DNA of 64,000 nt. Source: Neoalteromonas arenosi. Lineage in GTDB: Bacteria > Pseudomonadota > Gammaproteobacteria > Enterobacterales > Alteromonadaceae. Made by a program: the position numbers and the translations under genes. Where the stretch lies: positions 1 to 64,000 of the forward strand of contig NZ_JAUCBP010000002.1 of assembly GCF_030362855.1 (NCBI RefSeq). Direction: 5' to 3'. Numbering within the stretch: position 1 is the stretch's first letter; every line of letters begins with the position of its first letter. The notes beneath the pieces were generated by a model. The model was not told where the DNA came from and did not search any database. It was given only the letters and a program-made list of their open reading frames with translations. Shown here in pieces: positions 1 through 8,166 of the stretch.

Positions 1-112
1 ACAATAGCGACGTGGTACCACCTGACTCCATTCCGAACTCAGAAGTGAAACACGTTAGCGGCGATGGTAGTGTGGGGCTTCCCCATGTGAGAGTAGCACA
101 TCGCCAGACTCC
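1..112 (+). rRNA. rrf: 5S ribosomal RNA, 3' part
   Basis: The first ~112 bases match bacterial 5S rRNA: the loop with CCGAACTCAGAAGTGAAAC, then GATGGTAGTGTGGGG and the helix around GAGAGTAG, ending in CGCCAGAC, which would pair with the missing 5' end. By comparison with E. coli 5S, about nine bases are cut off at the window edge, so 16S and 23S presumably lie just upstream. The exact 3' end is estimated from the closing helix. An intrinsic terminator follows within 15 bases. Confidence 0.95.
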
Positions 113-124
113 CAATTCGAAGAA

Positions 125-152
125 GGGCTATCCGTTTGGATAGCCCTTTTTT
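125..152 (+). terminator. rRNA operon terminator
   Basis: A perfect 9-bp stem GGGCTATCC / GGATAGCCC with a GTTT loop is followed directly by six T. Its place just after 5S makes it the intrinsic terminator of the rRNA operon. Confidence 0.93.
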
Positions 153-340
153 ATTGTCTTGAAGAAAGTTCAACAGTTAGCAACTGAGCGTGTACTGCGT
201 GTATTCCTTGCGCATACATGTGTCTGCACAACGACCTCTTAGTAAATGATCATTTCGATTTTTTCTAGTGTATAAACAATACTAGCTGCAATATAACAGC
301 TTGTGATATTGCTTTTTACATCACCTTTTGGGGATTCAGT

Positions 341-793
341 ATGAATGCATCGAGTGATCCAAAGATTCATGGAGAATGGTCAATCCAAGCATTGCCTAGT
401 TGCAATACCATACTGATCAAAGGACGCGGTGGTTGGAACGGCGAAGCAGCTATCGCATATTGTGAAGAATTTAAGGATAAAGTTATTCCGCTGTTTGGCG
501 TGAAGTGGGCCTGTTTGGGCTATGGTATGGATTGGGAATTAGGCACGCCAGATATCGAAGTCGAGATCAGCCGGTTATACGAATGGATGGTAGAGAATGG
601 TTGTGTTCTCCAAGTGACGGTGATGCGCAGCGCGATGTCTGAAGCACAAATATCACGGTTAATGAATGTTTCAGAACCCGGGTATCAAGTGTTTATTGTT
701 GATTCAACAGAAGAGGCCTTACAAATACTGGAACGTAGAGGTTTTGCGGTTCCAGAAGCTCAATTGACTCGCTTTATTGAAGCGCCTTATTGA
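341..793 (+). CDS. Small GRGxWN-motif protein (STAS-like?)
   Basis: A 150-residue soluble protein with no signal peptide or membrane segment. The start is supported by a GGGGA Shine-Dalgarno sequence about 9 bases upstream. I do not recognise it with certainty. Its N-terminal strand carries ILIKGRGGWNGEA (about residues 24-36), and the C-terminal half has an alternating strand/helix pattern ending in a TEEALQIL-type helix, as in STAS-like or SpoIIAA-like small domains. The protein at 4187-4657 has the same layout and the same GRGxWN motif, so the two look like diverged paralogs. It is convergent with the mini-catalase gene. Seen: motif, size, paralogy. Inferred: STAS-like fold. No catalytic residues are evident. 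Confidence 0.75.
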   Translation: MNASSDPKIHGEWSIQALPSCNTILIKGRGGWNGEAAIAYCEEFKDKVIPLFGVKWACLGYGMDWELGTPDIEVEISRLYEWMVENGCVLQVTVMRSAMSEAQISRLMNVSEPGYQVFIVDSTEEALQILERRGFAVPEAQLTRFIEAPY

Positions 794-821
794 CGAGAGT
801 CACTAAGGCGCAAATAGCTAG

Positions 822-1802
822 CTACTGACCAGACAAACGTTTGCCAAATGAAATCGCATAAGCGGGCGAACGCATTCTCAATACTGGGTCATCACTGGCT
901 TTAAAACCTGATGCCATAACATTGGGATCAAAATTGATCGGCGTACAAGCATCGCCACCAATTTCAGTCAACGTAATTTTGCCCATCTCAATTGTGTCTC
1001 GATCCGTTGGCCATGCTTGAGATGGATCGTTAGTCGTATCCCCCTCTTGGCCGATAGTGGCAGTTACGGTGAATGATATGCCGTCTTGATTAAATTGTTC
1101 CGTTGTATGGTTATTTAAGAACTCAGCAGGTAAAGCTGCCTTCTCTTCGTTAGTAATTAAACGCTCGCCTGCATCTGGCGTAATATGCCAACGAAACATT
1201 GTTTCTGTACCTTGCGCGTTGACAAAATAAAAAGTATGCAAACCGAAAAATTTAGAAGTACCAAAAGAATATGGCGGGTTAGTGGTTTGTTGCCATTGCG
1301 CTAACGGCTGGGTACTTGGGTGTGTAGCAATGTACTGACCGACCTTGGCGTAATCTACTTGACCATTCTCACCCGGTAGGAGTGTTTGTAATAAACCGAA
1401 GAACACATCGGGGTTTTTCGCGGCAAAAATTGGCGTGCTGTTACCCACAATATTGTGAAGTTCACCATTAGGTCCAGCTAATTGTATCGCCATTCCGCGA
1501 GCACCTGACGCGCGTTGATCGGCACTTGGATTACCGCTTCCCATTGAAAATCGAATAGTTGCCGGGACTGTTTCTTGGGTAAATATCGATGCGCTCGAAT
1601 ACTCACTCATCGCTGGATTAGGTACAAAGTTCGCGGTTGCACATAGTCCATTTGCGTGGGCTTTGCGTATACCGGGTTGTTTACCACTTAGCTTTTCGAA
1701 CAGTTCAACCATTTCCATTGCCGTGGTATTCGACTGCGCTACACTGGGTAATGTCACCGCAGATAAGGCGCTTACAGCGACGCCAATCAGTAATCTTTTC
1801 AT
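822..1802 (-). CDS. Exported catalase-related peroxidase (SrpA/mini-catalase type)
   Basis: A 326-residue haem protein of the catalase superfamily, shorter than classical catalases (about 480 or more), as in SrpA-like catalase-related peroxidases. It starts with a signal peptide (MKRLLIGVAVSALSA, cut near SVAQ), so it should act in the periplasm on peroxides. Visible landmarks are the distal His in RKAHANGLCATANFVP, the region RFSMGSGNPSADQRASGARGMA, and a C-terminal RSPAYAISFGKR segment with the expected proximal Tyr. I chose the ATG at 1802 over an upstream TTG at 1820 because it begins the signal peptide cleanly. It is convergent with the 341-793 gene. Substrate specificity (H2O2 dismutation versus organic peroxide reduction) cannot be told from sequence. 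Confidence 0.88.
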   Translation of the reverse strand: MKRLLIGVAVSALSAVTLPSVAQSNTTAMEMVELFEKLSGKQPGIRKAHANGLCATANFVPNPAMSEYSSASIFTQETVPATIRFSMGSGNPSADQRASGARGMAIQLAGPNGELHNIVGNSTPIFAAKNPDVFFGLLQTLLPGENGQVDYAKVGQYIATHPSTQPLAQWQQTTNPPYSFGTSKFFGLHTFYFVNAQGTETMFRWHITPDAGERLITNEEKAALPAEFLNNHTTEQFNQDGISFTVTATIGQEGDTTNDPSQAWPTDRDTIEMGKITLTEIGGDACTPINFDPNVMASGFKASDDPVLRMRSPAYAISFGKRLSGQ

Positions 1803-2017
1803 GTTAATTTTCTCAGTCAACTGGTGCTTAGTGGTCTAGACATTAGCCGTTCAGTTGGTCGACGGCAAGCTATTCTGACTAAATGACGTTCAATATATTT
1901 CTCGCCAATAAAGGTAAATAAGTTCTATCAATGGAAGTGCATCAAAGAGTATGAATTGTAGTGTATACATGTTCACGTTTAATCTTGTCACAGGTAAACA
2001 ACGTACTTATAAGTGTT

Positions 2018-3100
2018 ATGACAATTACTTACACTGAGTTAAAAATTCCCCAACCGGGCGATTGGCAGCAGATTGCCAGTGGGGTGTTTTGGGTACGTAT
2101 GCCGCTACCGTTCGATCTTGATCATATCAATTTATACTTAATTGCCGATGGCGATAGTTACGTGATGGTCGATACTGGCTTGGGTAGCAAGACGACACAA
2201 CAACACTGGCAAGCGTTGTTTGATCGATACAATATTCGCTTATCTAAAATCATTGTCACGCATATGCATCCTGACCACATTGGCAATGCGGGCTTTTTTA
2301 CTGAACAATTCAAAGTGCCTTTATTGATCAGTCACGATGAATACTTTGTTGCGCGTTCAATCCGCGCCGGTTCCCAAGGCGCATCTCAATGGCAAGATCG
2401 CGAGTTCTTAAAACGCTGCGGCATGAGTGCTGAATATATTGAACAGGCGTTGAATAATCGCAATAAGATTCAACATGTAATAACACCCATTCCACTGAGT
2501 TTTAGTCGTTTAAGTGAAGGGCAACAACTACAGATCGGTGAGCATCAATGGCAAGTTTACATCGGACGGGGGCATTCACCTGAGCATGTCTGTTTGTATT
2601 GTGCCGCACTTAATGTATTGATCTCAGGCGACCACGTTTTGCCAATTATTTCGCCTAATATTGGTGTATACAGCACTGAGCCAGAAGCTAATTCTTTACA
2701 GCGCTATTTAAGCACTCTGCCGCAATTTTATGATTTGCCTGAACAAACCTTAGTGCTACCAGCGCATAAGTTACCGTTCGTCGGTTTACACTTCCGAGTT
2801 CAAGAGCTTATCGACCACCATCATACCCATTTAAACCATCTATTGGAGTTTTGCCGGGAGCCCCGCAAATTGGTCTCGTGTTTACCGGTATTGTTTAAAC
2901 GTGAATTGTCAGCGCAAGCGATGTTTTTTGCAGTTGCTGAGTGCTTATCTCATTTAAATTACTTAGTTTTCGCTGAGGCATTAAGCCGCACGATTAACGC
3001 AGATGGTATATACATTTACCAAACTGTTGACTGTGCGCAGCGCTTTGATACGCATGCGTACTCACTAGATAATTCGATTGATCAACCACTGCAAACCTGA
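2018..3100 (+). CDS. MBL-fold metallo-hydrolase
   Basis: A 360-residue cytoplasmic metallo-beta-lactamase-fold hydrolase. The Zn-binding motif H82-x-H84-x-D86-H87 (THMHPDHIGNAG) is intact. GHSPEHVC and ISGDHVLP supply the later His and Asp ligands, and LPAHKLPF the last His. The C-terminal extension after about residue 265 (helical, starting VQELIDHHHTHL) is typical of glyoxalase II-like or LACTB2-like hydrolases, not of antibiotic-cleaving enzymes. An in-frame GTG lies at 1961, but ATG 2018 gives the family's usual N-terminus. No strong Shine-Dalgarno sequence is visible. The substrate is unknown, probably a thioester or ester. It precedes the patatin gene by 68 bases on the same strand. Confidence 0.87.
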   Translation: MTITYTELKIPQPGDWQQIASGVFWVRMPLPFDLDHINLYLIADGDSYVMVDTGLGSKTTQQHWQALFDRYNIRLSKIIVTHMHPDHIGNAGFFTEQFKVPLLISHDEYFVARSIRAGSQGASQWQDREFLKRCGMSAEYIEQALNNRNKIQHVITPIPLSFSRLSEGQQLQIGEHQWQVYIGRGHSPEHVCLYCAALNVLISGDHVLPIISPNIGVYSTEPEANSLQRYLSTLPQFYDLPEQTLVLPAHKLPFVGLHFRVQELIDHHHTHLNHLLEFCREPRKLVSCLPVLFKRELSAQAMFFAVAECLSHLNYLVFAEALSRTINADGIYIYQTVDCAQRFDTHAYSLDNSIDQPLQT

Positions 3101-3168
3101 ATTGGTAGTTCCGCTAAGTTTAGCTATGCTTTATGTGAACAAAGGATTTGCACAAGGCAGGGCTCATT

Positions 3169-4194
3169 ATGAGCAAACTCATACTATCTCTGGACGGCGG
3201 TGGCATTCGTGGTGCCGCAACTACGCAATTTGTGGCGCGCGTTGAATCGACATTATTTGCTCAACACAAACTTACGGTAAGAGATTGTGTCGATTTTTAT
3301 GCCGGTACAAGTACCGGTAGCATTATTGCTTTAGCATTAGCTACTACGCGATTGTCTATGAACGATATCAATGAGTTGTATAGTTTTGAGAATGCTAAAG
3401 CTATTTTTGCCGAGAACCGAGGATTGTTTGAGATTGATGGTTTAAACGCGCCAAAGTATGAAGCTTCAGGTAAGTTAAAAATACTCAATAGAAATTTTGG
3501 TGACGCGACCTTGGATAATGTGGGGCAAGACAAGCACGTATTAGCTGTGACCTATGGCATCGAGAAACGTCGTCCGTACGTACTCAAGTCAACCAAAGCC
3601 GTGCACCGCTCCTTACGTGCTGCTGATGTCGCTGATGCGTCTAGTGCAGCACCTACCTACTTTCCGACGAAGAGTCTTAAATTTGGTGAGCACTCTTTAG
3701 AACACTGGTTAATCGATGGTGGTGTTATTGCCAATAACCCGACACTTTGTGCGGTGGCTGAAGCGCGTCGTTGTTGGCAAGATCAAGCGTTTGATCAATT
3801 GCGTGTGATTTCCATTGGTACAGGCTTTCGTACACGTAAACTGAATGGTCCTGAGTCACAGCATTGGGGGGCGTTACAGTGGATGACCAAGGGGTCTATT
3901 ATCGATATTTTGTCTGACGAATTGGTGGTCGGATACCAAGCGATCACGTTAGTGCCCAATGGCAATTATATTCGTGTAAACTCTAATTTAGAGAAACAGC
4001 CCGGTCTACCACTGCCACCTGATGATGCGATGGATGACATAAGTGAGTCAAACATCGATAAACTCAAAGCGCTGGGGGATTTTTGGTTTGAGCGATATGG
4101 TGAAGATGTAATTGCTCTGCTGTGCAATAAGTATCAAGGGCCATCATTAGATCGCATTGATCCCACAACTGGGGAGCCAATAAAGTTTGCGTAA
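3169..4194 (+). CDS. Patatin-like phospholipase
   Basis: A 341-residue soluble patatin-family lipid acyl hydrolase. All catalytic elements are visible: the glycine-rich oxyanion motif DGGGIRG (9-15), the nucleophile elbow GTSTG with Ser48, and the Asp183 of the dyad in LIDGGVIANNP. No signal peptide or secretion domain is present, so it should act inside the cell or be delivered by another route. ATG 3169 is preferred over an upstream TTG at 3148; AAGGCAGGG upstream serves as the ribosome site. Its stop overlaps the start of the next gene, implying co-expression. Patatins of this type occur as CBASS effectors (CapV) but also as ordinary phospholipases. No CD-NTase gene is near, so a CBASS role is not supported. 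Confidence 0.9.
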   Translation: MSKLILSLDGGGIRGAATTQFVARVESTLFAQHKLTVRDCVDFYAGTSTGSIIALALATTRLSMNDINELYSFENAKAIFAENRGLFEIDGLNAPKYEASGKLKILNRNFGDATLDNVGQDKHVLAVTYGIEKRRPYVLKSTKAVHRSLRAADVADASSAAPTYFPTKSLKFGEHSLEHWLIDGGVIANNPTLCAVAEARRCWQDQAFDQLRVISIGTGFRTRKLNGPESQHWGALQWMTKGSIIDILSDELVVGYQAITLVPNGNYIRVNSNLEKQPGLPLPPDDAMDDISESNIDKLKALGDFWFERYGEDVIALLCNKYQGPSLDRIDPTTGEPIKFA

Positions 4195-4657
4195 CCCTAT
4201 TAGACCAGAACACGGTGACTATAAATCTGGCAGGAATGGACAGGTAATCCTATTTTCAGGTCGCGGGCCATGGAACGATCAGACAATGCGAATAGGTTCG
4301 CGGCAGATGAGTCAATTTATTGCTGAACTTGATTATACGCAGCCGTGGGCTCAAATCAGCTGTGTATTTGGCGAAAGCCTTATGCCACCGTCTACCTTTG
4401 ACGCCTTTGTGAAACACACCAACATCCGCAAACAAATTGGGCTATCAGAATTAGCGATAGTGATCAAAGATACAGATATCCATTTGACGATCGAAGCTCA
4501 ATTGTCACAAGCGTACACGCAATGTGAAGTTACGCATCGATTTTATGCAACAATCGAAGACGCGATTGACGCCATTCACCCGCATTACAAATGCGACGTA
4601 GAAGAGTTACATCAGTTTTTTCAAAACAACAATTTTGCTAGCCAACCAGATAGCTAA
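4187..4657 (+). CDS. Small GRGxWN-motif protein coupled to patatin
   Basis: A 156-residue soluble protein read from a TTG that lies inside the last codons of the patatin gene (8-base overlap). GGGGAG about 10 bases upstream is a good ribosome site, so translation is probably coupled. No ATG occurs before residue 30. It resembles the 341-793 protein: VILFSGRGPWND near the N-terminus and an ATIEDAIDAI helix near the C-terminus. Function is not recognised. Tight coupling suggests it is a partner or regulator of the lipase (inference). Confidence 0.7.
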   Translation: MRNPIRPEHGDYKSGRNGQVILFSGRGPWNDQTMRIGSRQMSQFIAELDYTQPWAQISCVFGESLMPPSTFDAFVKHTNIRKQIGLSELAIVIKDTDIHLTIEAQLSQAYTQCEVTHRFYATIEDAIDAIHPHYKCDVEELHQFFQNNNFASQPDS

Positions 4658-4877
4658 TTTACTGCTAATCATTGCCATCTCTGTAAATCTCGTTAACGCA
4701 CTATTCTTCAGTACAGTATTGGTATTGACACTGTTGCACTAGAATTTACTGCATTCGATTACATCCCTTTTGGGTTATGCGAGCTGGTCGTTAATGCAGT
4801 TATATTCAGTCAGTGATTCCGCTAGGCTTAACTTGCGCACAATTGCGCAAATGTCCATTTTATTTAAGGAGAAGAAG

Positions 4878-5210
4878 ATGGAGAGATTAACTGTTGCGAA
4901 AATTGGGCTAGTGAGTGGTGCAGGGCCTATTTCTTTCATTTCGTCCGCGTTTGGGAGAAGCGGCGAAGTACTTGCGAGTGCAGTCAATGGCGCTGCACCT
5001 TCGCCGTTCCCCGGGGGGAGCTTTTTAACCGCTACTGCGAGTGGGCCTACGCCTAATAATGTTGGTGGGCGCTATCCCGTTAGCGCTTTGGGGCAATCGC
5101 CAAGTATTAGTAACGTTGGTGGTGGACAACTTGGGCGTTCTGTCGCCGCTGCACTCGTTGGGGATAACAATGAAGAGCAAGTTTTAGCACCCTCTACTGA
5201 TGATGAGTAG
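4878..5210 (+). CDS. Candidate secreted peptide with double-glycine-type leader
   Basis: A 110-residue Gly/Ser/Ala/Pro-rich protein behind an excellent AAGGAG ribosome site (4866-4871). Its N-terminus MERLTVAKIGLVSGAG closely matches the bacteriocin/microcin-type double-glycine leader (L-S/T-x3-L/I-x2-V/I-S-G-G/A), with predicted cleavage after G14-A15. The usual Glu at -8 is Lys. The remaining ~95-residue core has low complexity, two NVGG repeats (about residues 61 and 79) and an acidic tail (STDDE). A longer reading from 4770 exists but is less likely given the ribosome site. A palindromic hairpin and a 4-TM gene follow directly. No peptidase-containing ABC exporter lies in the window. Family not recognised; the leader assignment comes from the motif. 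Confidence 0.68.
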   Translation: MERLTVAKIGLVSGAGPISFISSAFGRSGEVLASAVNGAAPSPFPGGSFLTATASGPTPNNVGGRYPVSALGQSPSISNVGGGQLGRSVAAALVGDNNEEQVLAPSTDDE

Positions 5211-5216
5211 TCATTA

Positions 5217-5236
5217 AAGCCGGCACATGCCGGCTT
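5217..5236 (+). terminator. Palindromic hairpin after the leader-peptide gene
   Basis: A perfect 20-base palindrome (AAGCCGGCA CA TGCCGGCTT) begins 6 bases after the peptide gene's stop. Only a weak T-rich tail follows (CTTCTTAACGG), so it may be a leaky terminator or an mRNA-end stabiliser. Either would leave the peptide more abundant than the downstream membrane protein. Confidence 0.55.
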
Positions 5237-5253
5237 CTTAACGGAGTGTGAAC

Positions 5254-5604
5254 ATGCCAACTTTACATTTTAAGTTATATGCATTTCTGAGTTGTTGGGT
5301 GGGGTTGTTTGGTGGCATTTTTGCCTGTGGATGGCTTTTCTTAGATTCTATAGACGAAGGCGTCACAAATCTAATAGCAGCGGCAGTATTTGTATTGAGT
5401 ATTGGCTCTCTACTGCTCGGCGTGCGTTTAATCATGCATGACGAGATTCGAGAACACGTAGTTGTGCAGTTCCAGGTGTGTGCAACGTGCGGTTTTCTGC
5501 TTTCAATCTTTTGGCTTTGGCTAGGCGGCGAATGGAGTTTTACGTTACTGGCATTTTCAGGGTACTCGGTATTTGTAATCACTAAGTCGCACGCTGACCA
5601 ATGA
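5254..5604 (+). CDS. Small 4-TM membrane protein
   Basis: A 116-residue inner-membrane protein with four hydrophobic segments (about residues 7-29, 37-60, 68-92 and 95-113) and short loops. ATG 5254 sits 7 bases after GGAG and is preferred over GTG 5248. It lies just downstream of the leader-peptide gene, separated only by the hairpin. Size, topology and position would fit an immunity or accessory protein for the peptide, but that is inference from context. No conserved motif is recognised. Confidence 0.65.
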   Translation: MPTLHFKLYAFLSCWVGLFGGIFACGWLFLDSIDEGVTNLIAAAVFVLSIGSLLLGVRLIMHDEIREHVVVQFQVCATCGFLLSIFWLWLGGEWSFTLLAFSGYSVFVITKSHADQ

Positions 5605-5672
5605 CTATTCCTTTGCGGAGGTGAAAAAATCAGCTATGTTCAATACGTCATAGTCAAAAAAAGCACTGACCG

Positions 5673-6176
5673 ATGGAATCCAAAAGTAGTGTGTCAAAGC
5701 CTGAGTTTGATATTTTTATCAGCTATGCCAAGGCCGATGAGAAAAAAGCGTTAGAAATTTGTAATGCGTTAGAAGCTCAGAGCGTACTGTGTTGGGTTGC
5801 AGCACGTAATCTTTCACCTGATAGTAAGCAAAGCGACGAAATCACTCGTGCAATCGAAGACTCAGCGTGCCTAGTTATTATCCTGTCAGGCGCAGCCAAT
5901 GAGTCACACTTGGTCGAAGCTGATGTCGAACAAGCGGTTAGCTATGGAAAGCCTGTTTTCTCATTTCGAATTGAAGACATCCTTCCGACAGAGAAATTGC
6001 AACTGTTTACGTCAAACGCCCATTGGATTGATGCATGGCACGGCAATCTTCGCGAACATATTGATAGAATTACGGACGCATTACAAAGTGTCAGTCAGAC
6101 ACTTAATCACCCAGATGCAAATGATAAACCCAAGCAAAAGCGGACTTGGTTTGGGTTAATGCGCAAACGTTGGTAA
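5673..6176 (+). CDS. TIR-domain protein
   Basis: A 167-residue protein made almost entirely of one TIR domain. Box 1 is FDIFISYAKADEK (12-24). Next come W41 and a strand CLVIILSGAANES (66-78), then an acidic helix LVEADVEQAVSYGKPV (80-95) that contains the position of the catalytic Glu in NAD-cleaving bacterial TIRs. The tail is short and basic (KPKQKRTWFGLMRKRW), with no fused effector or sensor domain. Known bacterial TIRs act in NAD depletion, in making cyclic-ADPR-type signals, or as adaptors; which applies here is not visible. An in-frame stop just upstream fixes ATG 5673. The ribosome site is weak, although an orphan strong one lies at 5617. It is convergent with the permease gene. Confidence 0.87.
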   Translation: MESKSSVSKPEFDIFISYAKADEKKALEICNALEAQSVLCWVAARNLSPDSKQSDEITRAIEDSACLVIILSGAANESHLVEADVEQAVSYGKPVFSFRIEDILPTEKLQLFTSNAHWIDAWHGNLREHIDRITDALQSVSQTLNHPDANDKPKQKRTWFGLMRKRW

Positions 6177-6179
6177 ATT

Positions 6180-7415
6180 TTATGCAAACTGTGTGAGTAA
6201 GCTCGTGTTCAGTGCAGTTTTAAGTGCGAGTATCAACATCCCAAAACCTATACAGAGTGCAGCAACAAAGCGTTCAAAATTCTCTTCCGACGACAATACT
6301 CTTCTGCCAACGAATCCGGGTAAAACAAAAAAACTGAAAGCGACAAACAATCCAGCATAGCTGATTGCATGGACAAAGCCGTAAGGTAGAAAAAAACTTG
6401 CCAACGCTGGAGGCGCAAAACACATGAGAGCGGCAACCCCACGTTGTCGCAATGAGTGGCCAAGTGAAAACTTGTCCTGAATGAAGTGTAACAAACCAAC
6501 GCCAACACTGAGAAAAGACGTTACTATGGCAAGGTGTGAAAAGAGGCTCAATCGAGACGTTATATCAGCGTCAGCGCCATTAGCCGTTAATGCCTCAACT
6601 AAATTCGTTAGTGTACTTCCTGAATTCGCAATAACATTAAATTCAGCGCGTGAAACTGTCCCCAACGTGACGACTAACCAATACAAGTAAATCACTAGAG
6701 TAATGACTGCTCCCCACAATAAGCTCTGCTTTACTTTGTTGGGCTCAGCTCTATAGTGCTGGACCAAACTGGGTACCAGTCCACCGCACGCAAAAGCTGT
6801 TACAAACACGGGGAGGGCTGCTAAGAGGTAAATAGGCTCACTATTGGTAGCGACTAAATCTACAGTCTTGATCTGGGGCAGTAAGCTACTTGTTGCGATA
6901 AAAAAGGTTAGACTCATAATCAGCAGTAACAGTAAGAGTAAACGACTTACTGTGCTGACACCAAACCATACCATACAGCCAATGACCAGCGCGAAAAACA
7001 GACTCAACCAAGGACGTAGTATTGATGTATTGTTGACGCTGAAAGTCTCGAGTGTATGAGTGAGAATATTACCGCCGGCAGTGATATAGGCATACATCAG
7101 AATCATCATTATAAAAGTGATACTGAAGTTGTTAATGAGTGCCCATCTAGGACCCAGAGTAACGGTTACAATAGCATTGAAATTACTTGAGTAATCAATC
7201 TGAACTGTACTGTCATGTATCAATTTCCAATGGGATTTGGCCACTGTCATAGCTGCCAAGTATGTCATTGTGCAAACTATCAACATCCCCAGCGCTGACC
7301 ACCATATCCACGGGCCTGCAGACACCATTGGTAAGGCAAACATGCCGGCGCCGATTGCGCCGCCTATAACTAGAAGTATACCGTGACTAACGGGGCTCGA
7401 TGACGAAGATGACAA
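6180..7415 (-). CDS. Aromatic amino acid permease (TyrP/Mtr/TnaB-like, HAAAP family)
   Basis: A 411-residue inner-membrane transporter with about 11 hydrophobic segments. The N-terminus HGILLVIGGAIGAGMFALPMVSAGPW is characteristic of the hydroxy/aromatic amino acid permeases, and GGLVPSLVQHYRAEPNKVKQSL matches the family's conserved central loop. It probably imports tryptophan or tyrosine with protons. The only sensible start is TTG 7415, 8 bases after the OsmC stop, with AGGG about 11 bases upstream, so the two genes are read together. Its 3' end meets the TIR gene 3 bases away, with no visible terminator between. Confidence 0.82.
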   Translation of the reverse strand: MSSSSSSPVSHGILLVIGGAIGAGMFALPMVSAGPWIWWSALGMLIVCTMTYLAAMTVAKSHWKLIHDSTVQIDYSSNFNAIVTVTLGPRWALINNFSITFIMMILMYAYITAGGNILTHTLETFSVNNTSILRPWLSLFFALVIGCMVWFGVSTVSRLLLLLLLIMSLTFFIATSSLLPQIKTVDLVATNSEPIYLLAALPVFVTAFACGGLVPSLVQHYRAEPNKVKQSLLWGAVITLVIYLYWLVVTLGTVSRAEFNVIANSGSTLTNLVEALTANGADADITSRLSLFSHLAIVTSFLSVGVGLLHFIQDKFSLGHSLRQRGVAALMCFAPPALASFFLPYGFVHAISYAGLFVAFSFFVLPGFVGRRVLSSEENFERFVAALCIGFGMLILALKTALNTSLLTQFA

Positions 7416-7423
7416 GCTACGGG

Positions 7424-8011
7424 CTACCCTTGTCGATTTATTGTTTGTTCACCATTGTGAACTAAGCGGGTCGACCAAGGTATGGGGTTACGCAGCGCGT
7501 GATGAGCCATACAGGCACCTTCAGCCTCGTTGAGCAAGGCTTGGATTCGTTCAGTCGATTCTGGGCTTTCAATTAACACATGGGTTTCAACCATTTGGCA
7601 TTCACCTTCAGTAGTGTGGCCCAGTTCACGCATGGTGCCTAAGTTAGTTTGGAATTTGATGCGCTGCTCTAGCTTTAGAGAATCCACTTGGATCTTCCGC
7701 GCGTTTAATATATCCGTGAGGTGAGTCATCAAGCAAAATCCAATACCTGCGGCAAAAAACGCGAGTGGTGGTGGGGCGGTATCATCACCCACTGGGGGTT
7801 GTTCGTCACAATAAAGCACAACCGGACTGAAACCAGGAATGTTGACCTGCACAGTCCCTGTTTTTTTCTGTTTAGTGCCGGCTTCAGCGATTAAGTTCAC
7901 TTCAAAATTGAGTGGCTCTGGTGGTCTCGATTTCTTGAACGGAGCGGCTGTGAATTGGGTTGGTTCAGGGATCGTATCGCCCTGCTTGCCGACGTGGTAA
8001 GTATTGCTCAT
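7424..8011 (-). CDS. OsmC-family peroxide reductase-like protein
   Basis: A 195-residue OsmC/Ohr-superfamily protein. The two signature cysteines are present: C93 in AAGIGFCLMTHL and C167 in EAEGACMAHHALRNP, which in the family form the thiol pair that reduces organic hydroperoxides. The N-terminal 35 residues extend beyond the core. It heads a two-gene unit with the aromatic amino acid permease and diverges from the STAND gene across a 155-base gap that must hold both promoters. With the nearby mini-catalase it adds to peroxide defence, though the OsmC group to which it belongs is uncertain. Confidence 0.85.
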   Translation of the reverse strand: MSNTYHVGKQGDTIPEPTQFTAAPFKKSRPPEPLNFEVNLIAEAGTKQKKTGTVQVNIPGFSPVVLYCDEQPPVGDDTAPPPLAFFAAGIGFCLMTHLTDILNARKIQVDSLKLEQRIKFQTNLGTMRELGHTTEGECQMVETHVLIESPESTERIQALLNEAEGACMAHHALRNPIPWSTRLVHNGEQTINRQG

Positions 8012-8166
8012 TGTTATTTTTCTTTTGATGTTGTTTTTACCACGCTAACACTGAATAAAAAATAGTCAAACCTTCTGAGCCACTAAAGCGCAGGTGCAAA
8101 CTGTCACAAGTGCGCTCCATGGTCTAGGCTTGAACAGTAACCAAAGCGCGACACGAGAAGGATTAC

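Noticed and set aside
3169-6176. Complete CBASS or other named TIR/patatin defence system
   Set aside because: No CD-NTase, Cap2/Cap3, Thoeris ThsA or other known partner is present; only effector-type domains are seen.
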